In this document: piece after piece, positions 40,405-43,891 of the stretch | How the letters are laid out: each line of letters starts with the position of its first letter | How positions within the stretch are numbered: position 1 is the stretch's first letter | Source of the DNA: CAG-390 sp964522215 | Lineage (GTDB): Bacteria > Bacillota > Clostridia > Oscillospirales > CAG-272 | DNA length: 43,891 bases | NCBI GenBank assembly: GCA_964522215.1 | Contig: CAZFVR010000012.1 | Location: 1 to 43,891, forward strand | Reading direction: 5' to 3' | Notes under the pieces: generated by a model | What the model was told of the DNA's origin: nothing | Database searches by the model: none | The model's input: only the letters and a program-made list of their open reading frames with translations | Program-made: the position numbers and the translations under genes

Positions 40405-40575
40405 GAGTTTAAGGGCGCTACGCGCCGATCACTATCATCGCCAGCGGCGATGATAGAGGAAGAGCTCCGCGGGGCGGATCTTGCTTTGAATGCGTTTTTA
40501 CCCTTTACCGCACAGGCGACCTGCGGTCGCCTGCAACGATGGATATCGCTTTTGCTTGCGGCTGCAGGTGAAAGA
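40405..40575 (+). repeat. Hairpin dispersed element, copy E (degenerate)
   Basis: Hairpins GGCGC TAC GCGCC (near 40414), TATCATCGCC AGC GGCGATGATA (near 40431-40454) and CAGGCGACC TGC GGTCGCCTG (40513-40533) are followed by the tail AACGATGGATATCGC TTTTGCTTGCGGCTGC, which matches the tails of copies A and B. GTGATAT linkers are mostly lost (GATCACTATC remains). The rest of the 315-base gap (40576-40702) contains one more imperfect hairpin (GCCGTCTCA/TGAGAAGCGGC) and no gene. Confidence 0.68.
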
Positions 40576-40702
40576 CGCGACTCTTGCCAAGCCGTCTCAT
40601 GTGTGAGAAGCGGCTCGGCGAATTTCATTTGCCGTTTTGCAGGTCGCCCACGCGGTTCAAATCATATAAATTTAAAACTCCCGCGGCGTATTGCCCGCGT
40701 TC

Positions 40703-41392
40703 TTACTTTTTGCTGTGATCCTTACCCAGTACCGCAAGGACGGTGCGCACCATGGTGCGCAGGTCACCGATAAGGCTGAAGCTTTTGATGGATGCGAGGT
40801 TATATTCCATCTTGCGCGGGAGGAGGATATTAAGGTAATCCGCCTCAGGGTCGGCGGAGTTATCAAACATATCCGCCTCATCCTTAAATCTAATGCTCGC
40901 CTCCGAGGTTATCCCTGCGGGCATCAGCAGTGTGGCGTACATCTCGGGGGTGTATTTTTCCACAAATTTCGGCACCTCCGGGCGCGTGCCCACAAAGGAC
41001 ATATCCCCCACCACAACGTTAAACAGCTGCGGCAGCTCGTCAAGACGGCATCCGCGCAGCAGCCGTCCTACCCGTGTTATGCGGGCATCGTCACCGGATG
41101 TTACGGCAGGGCCACGGCGGTCGGCATCGGCACGCATGGTGCGGAACTTTATTATTTTAAATATCCTGCCGTTTTTGGTCACTCTTGCCTGACGATAGAA
41201 CACGCCGCCGGGCGAATCTATCGCAACAGCGGCGGCGATGAGCAGCATCGGCAATGCCAAAATGACTATAAGTGCCAACGCCGCTGTAATGTCGAATATT
41301 CTCTTGATTATAAGTGAGGTGCGCCTTTTTTTGAGGATGGCTATATACTCATCAAGGCAGGGATCCCATTTCATCATTGCTTTTTCAGTCAT
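40703..41392 (-). CDS. Bacterial sugar transferase (PglC/WcaJ-type initiating phosphoglycosyltransferase)
   Basis: The protein has 229 residues with a single N-terminal membrane segment, as in the short PglC-like monotopic enzymes. It transfers a sugar-1-phosphate from a nucleotide sugar to undecaprenyl phosphate, starting the glycan. Signatures: KRIFDITAALALIV, GRIFKIIKFRTMRADAD, CRLDELPQLFNVVVGDMSFVGTRPE. GGAG about 9 bases before the ATG supports 41392. The aminotransferase gene directly upstream suggests the first sugar is an amino sugar such as a diacetamido-trideoxyhexose, though no matching acetyltransferase is present. Confidence 0.93.
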   Translation of the reverse strand: MTEKAMMKWDPCLDEYIAILKKRRTSLIIKRIFDITAALALIVILALPMLLIAAAVAIDSPGGVFYRQARVTKNGRIFKIIKFRTMRADADRRGPAVTSGDDARITRVGRLLRGCRLDELPQLFNVVVGDMSFVGTRPEVPKFVEKYTPEMYATLLMPAGITSEASIRFKDEADMFDNSADPEADYLNILLPRKMEYNLASIKSFSLIGDLRTMVRTVLAVLGKDHSKK

Positions 41393-41423
41393 TTTTCGGT
41401 TCTCCGGAGCATCGCTGCCCGCG

Positions 41424-42641
41424 TCACCTCAGGGCATCGGTAAACACGCCGAGGATGTACTCCACATCATCGACGGACAGGCGGGTGTGCAGCGGTAGAG
41501 TTATCTCGTTTTCGTATTGTGCCGGAGCGCGTGGGTAGTCGGCTATATCAAACCCGAGCCTTTTGTACGCCGTAAGCATCGGCAGGGGCTTGTAATGCAC
41601 ATTGCAGGCCACGCCGCGCTCCGCCATTTTATCTATCACACGGCGGCGCTCGCCGTCGCTCATCCCCGGCACACGTGCAAGGTATAAATGACGGCTCGTC
41701 CGTTCGCTCGGCTCAAAATGCTCAAGTGTTTTTATACCCATCGGGTGCAATACCTCGTCATATCGGCGAACTATCTCGCCGCGGCGAGCAAGCAGAGCTT
41801 CATATCTTTCCAGCCGGGCAAGCCCTATTGCCGCCTGTATATCCGTCATGTTGCACTTGTAGCCGGTATAGATGACGTCATATTCCCAATTTCCAAGCCC
41901 GGTCTTGTGCTGGGCATCCTTGCTTTGGCCGTGCAGGGAGAGCAGCATATATCGGCGATATATCTCATCGTTATCCAGCCCATCGCGGTCGAGCCAAGTT
42001 ACCGCTCCGCCCTCTCCGGTGGTCAGGCACTTAACGGCATGAAAGGAGAATGTGGTAAAATCGGCAAAGCCGCCGCTCATCCTGCCATCGCGCCATGCGC
42101 CAAGCCCATGCTCCGAGTCGGCTATGACTATTGGGCGATCCCAAAGCGCTTGCAGCTCTCCGCGGGGACGGTAGAGCGATTTTTTGCATTCAAGCGCGGC
42201 ATAGATCCTGCGATAGTCGCAAAGCTTGCCGCCAAGATCAACGGGAATTATCGCCTTTGTGCGCTCATTTATCGCCGCAGGGAGGGCATCATAGTCAAAT
42301 TCAAAGCTGTCGGGGGCGCAATCAAGCATTACGATCTTTGCGCCGACGTGCGCCACCACCTCGGCTGTTGCGGTGTAGGTGTAGGTGTAGGCGGGAACTA
42401 TCACCTCGTCCCCCCTCACCGATGCCGAGCAGGCGCAGGGTCTGCTCCGCCGCCGCTGTTTGCGAGTTTAGGCAGGCAACGCGTGAGCGGCCCATATATT
42501 CGGCCAGCCGCGCTTCAAATCTTTTGGTGCGCTCGCCGGTGGTTATCCAGCCGGAGTGCAGAGCCGCCGCCACCTCCGCTATCTCAAGCTCTGTGATGTC
42601 GGGGGCGAAAATGGGATATTTCTGATATAATTTTCTTCCAT
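41424..42641 (-). pseudogene. DegT/DnrJ/EryC1/StrS aminotransferase, broken by two frameshifts
   Basis: The main frame (41424-42419) encodes the bulk of a PLP-dependent sugar aminotransferase: VIVPAYTYTYTATAEVV, the PLP lysine in FSFHAVKCLTTGEGG (codon 42030-42032) and the NMTDIQAAIGLAQLER-like segment. The N-terminus lies in a second frame (IT-ELEIAEVAAALHSGWITTG to LRLLGIGEG), and the first residues (MEENYIRNIPFSPP from ATG 42641) in a third. Removing one base from the C6 run at 42410-42415 and adding one to the G5 run at 42601-42605 gives one continuous protein of about 405 residues with the family's normal N-terminus. It may be intact in the living cell if these are sequencing errors. Confidence 0.85.
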
Positions 42642-42745
42642 TTCGGTTGCTTTTGCTTTCTTTTTGTGCGCTGTGCGCGTGGTGCCCCCACCGTGGCCGC
42701 ATACACGCCGCCGCAGGGGGTATTTTGTTTGTCATGGATAGGCTG

Positions 42746-43891
42746 TCAGCGCCCGCCGTCGGCAGGTGTCCTTTTGCTGAGCCTGCACACGCGGGCGGTG
42801 CGCTCCACCTCCCGCTCGATGACGACAAAGGTCGCCACCACCATAAGCTCATACGGTACGGGTACGAACTCGCCGGGGTTAAAGCAGGACATTATAAACA
42901 CGCCGAGATAGGATAATCCCATTGCCGCGGTAGCGGGCGTGAGATGCCGCAGCACCAGCCCCGCACGTGCCAGTGCCTGATACGCGTAGGCGAGTATGCC
43001 TACGCTGCCGAGACTGCCGATCAACTGCAACGGCAGTGAATGATACCAATAAAATGCGCCGATCTTTGGCTGATAGATATCCCTATTCCCGCGCGCGCCC
43101 AGTCCCGCACCAAAGATGGGGTTCTTTTTAAATGCATCGATGGCGCGTATCATCAAACGATAGCGCGGCTCGTTTGGGGAGATAAGCCCCGCGCCCGAGC
43201 TTATGCTGTGCCACAGCAGGGCGCAAAGCCCCGCCGCGGCGAGCGCGGCAAAGGTCAGGATAAGTGCAAGGGCTTGACGGCGATCGCGCTTCCGCCCGGA
43301 GGTGAAGACCATATAAATGATCAAAAACGGCACCAGTACTGCCGCGGTAAGCACTCCGCCGCGCGAATCCGAGATAAAAAGGCATACCAAAAATGCCGCT
43401 CCGGCCGTCAGATGCCTGCGGTCGCGCCGCGCAAAATAGAAGGGATAGGGGAGCGCAAACAGCAAAAAGGTTGCAAAATTATTGTGCTGTTGTATCTCCG
43501 GCAGGCGGCCTGTCTCTATTATCGGTCCAAGACGGATCAAAATATTCCAAACTATCTCCGCGCACACAAAAATGCCCATCATGTACATGATCTCGGCAAA
43601 CTTGCGGCTGCGGTCAAACTCTGCAGTGCGTTCCGCCTGCGGGCGCAGGAGAAGATACACCGCCACCATGCCAAAGCTGAGTGCAAGGGTGTAGTAAAGC
43701 GTGCCTGGCGCAAAATATTCCGCGGCGGGGATCGACCCAATCCCGCCAAGCAGGACAGACGCACCCGCGGCGATGATGCCCGGCAGGGTCGCGCCTATCT
43801 TTATCGGCATGCGGTAGCGCACAAAATGGAACACCACCGCCGCCACGGCGGGAATACCGAGCCACCAAAGGCGGGAGAAGACGGAAAATGA
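42746..43891 (-). CDS. O-antigen ligase/Wzy-like membrane protein, partial (5' end beyond window)
   Basis: 381 residues are visible; the frame is open to the window edge, so the start is missing. About ten membrane segments are seen. The family region has CLFISDSRGGVLTAAVLVPF, then a large loop with GAGLISPNEPRYRLMIRAIDAFKKNPIFGAGLGARGNRD, WYHSLPLQLIGSLGSVGI. It probably polymerises or ligates lipid-linked glycan. It is the second such protein in the cluster. The C-terminus (RVCRLSKRTPADGGR) is basic and cytoplasmic. A gap of about 105 bases separates it from the aminotransferase start. Confidence 0.87.
   Translation of the reverse strand, partial: SFSVFSRLWWLGIPAVAAVVFHFVRYRMPIKIGATLPGIIAAGASVLLGGIGSIPAAEYFAPGTLYYTLALSFGMVAVYLLLRPQAERTAEFDRSRKFAEIMYMMGIFVCAEIVWNILIRLGPIIETGRLPEIQQHNNFATFLLFALPYPFYFARRDRRHLTAGAAFLVCLFISDSRGGVLTAAVLVPFLIIYMVFTSGRKRDRRQALALILTFAALAAAGLCALLWHSISSGAGLISPNEPRYRLMIRAIDAFKKNPIFGAGLGARGNRDIYQPKIGAFYWYHSLPLQLIGSLGSVGILAYAYQALARAGLVLRHLTPATAAMGLSYLGVFIMSCFNPGEFVPVPYELMVVATFVVIEREVERTARVCRLSKRTPADGGR

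Noticed and set aside
41424..42419. Treating the 331-residue aminotransferase frame as a complete gene starting at 42419
   Set aside because: The supposed start has no ribosome site and lacks the conserved N-terminal 75 residues, which are found in the other frames immediately upstream.

Overview
The window looks like chromosomal DNA of an uncultured, Gram-positive-type member of the Clostridia (Oscillospirales or Christensenellales-like, probably a gut anaerobe). The basis is the moderately high GC content, many lipobox lipoproteins, rubrerythrin, classical sigma-A promoters (TTGACA, 17 bases, TATAAT) and the conserved rpmH-rnpA-yidD-yidC-jag-mnmG-rsmG block on the minus strand. This is inference from family content; no rRNA or tRNA gene was seen and no species is claimed.

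Layout. 1-218: two copies of a 109-bp tandem repeat running into the start of a beta-helix (GH110-like) lipoprotein gene (231-2216). 2313-3719: a cytoplasmic clan GH-A glycosidase on the minus strand. 4244-6727: a complete polar amino acid ABC importer operon (binding protein, permease, ATPase) with promoter, intercistronic stem-loop and terminator. 6825-7866: a DUF4097-type lipoprotein. 8069-14291: the ribosome/membrane-biogenesis block (rsmG, mnmG, jag, yidC, yidD, rnpA, rpmH), with mnmE missing between jag and mnmG and dnaA not beside rpmH. 14373-15107: a phosphoribosyltransferase. 15123-19867: a zinc-ribbon membrane protein, an OmpR-type two-component pair, rubrerythrin and a D-Ala-D-Ala carboxypeptidase. 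19950-23735: a YifB-type AAA ATPase, an AraC regulator and a cation diffusion facilitator, tightly packed. 23750-29829: several exported proteins (a lipoprotein, a solute-binding lipoprotein followed by a LamG surface protein, an SGNH-hydrolase lipoprotein) around thymidylate kinase. 30014-32116: a sugar isomerase-like TIM barrel and an unrecognised cytosolic protein. 32113-43891: a minus-strand surface-polysaccharide region with a fused GT4-CsaB protein, an endonuclease/phosphatase-fold lipoprotein, a MurJ/Wzx-type flippase, two Wzy/O-antigen-ligase-like proteins, a GT2 glycosyltransferase, a PglC-like sugar transferase and a DegT-type aminotransferase.

Two themes run through the window. First, a dispersed non-coding element is present at five intergenic sites (about 3881-4050, 10841-10975, 19641-19830, 29831-29945 and 40405-40575). 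It consists of short GC-rich hairpins joined by an almost invariant GTGATAT linker, and most copies end in a GGATATCG...TTTGCTTATGGCTGCG-like tail. Translated, it gives long but spurious reading frames that run into mnmG and others. Second, the polysaccharide cluster contains single-base frame disruptions: two in the aminotransferase gene at G/C homopolymers (42410-42415 and 42601-42605) and probably one at the 5' end of the O-antigen-ligase gene (about 39060-39110). These are either long-read assembly errors or contingency loci; the sequence alone cannot say which.

The exported proteins share Thr/Pro/Glu/Ala-rich linkers after the lipid-attachment cysteine or before a membrane anchor. Together with the glycosidases, binding proteins and polysaccharide genes, this suggests a cell that invests in surface display and carbohydrate handling.
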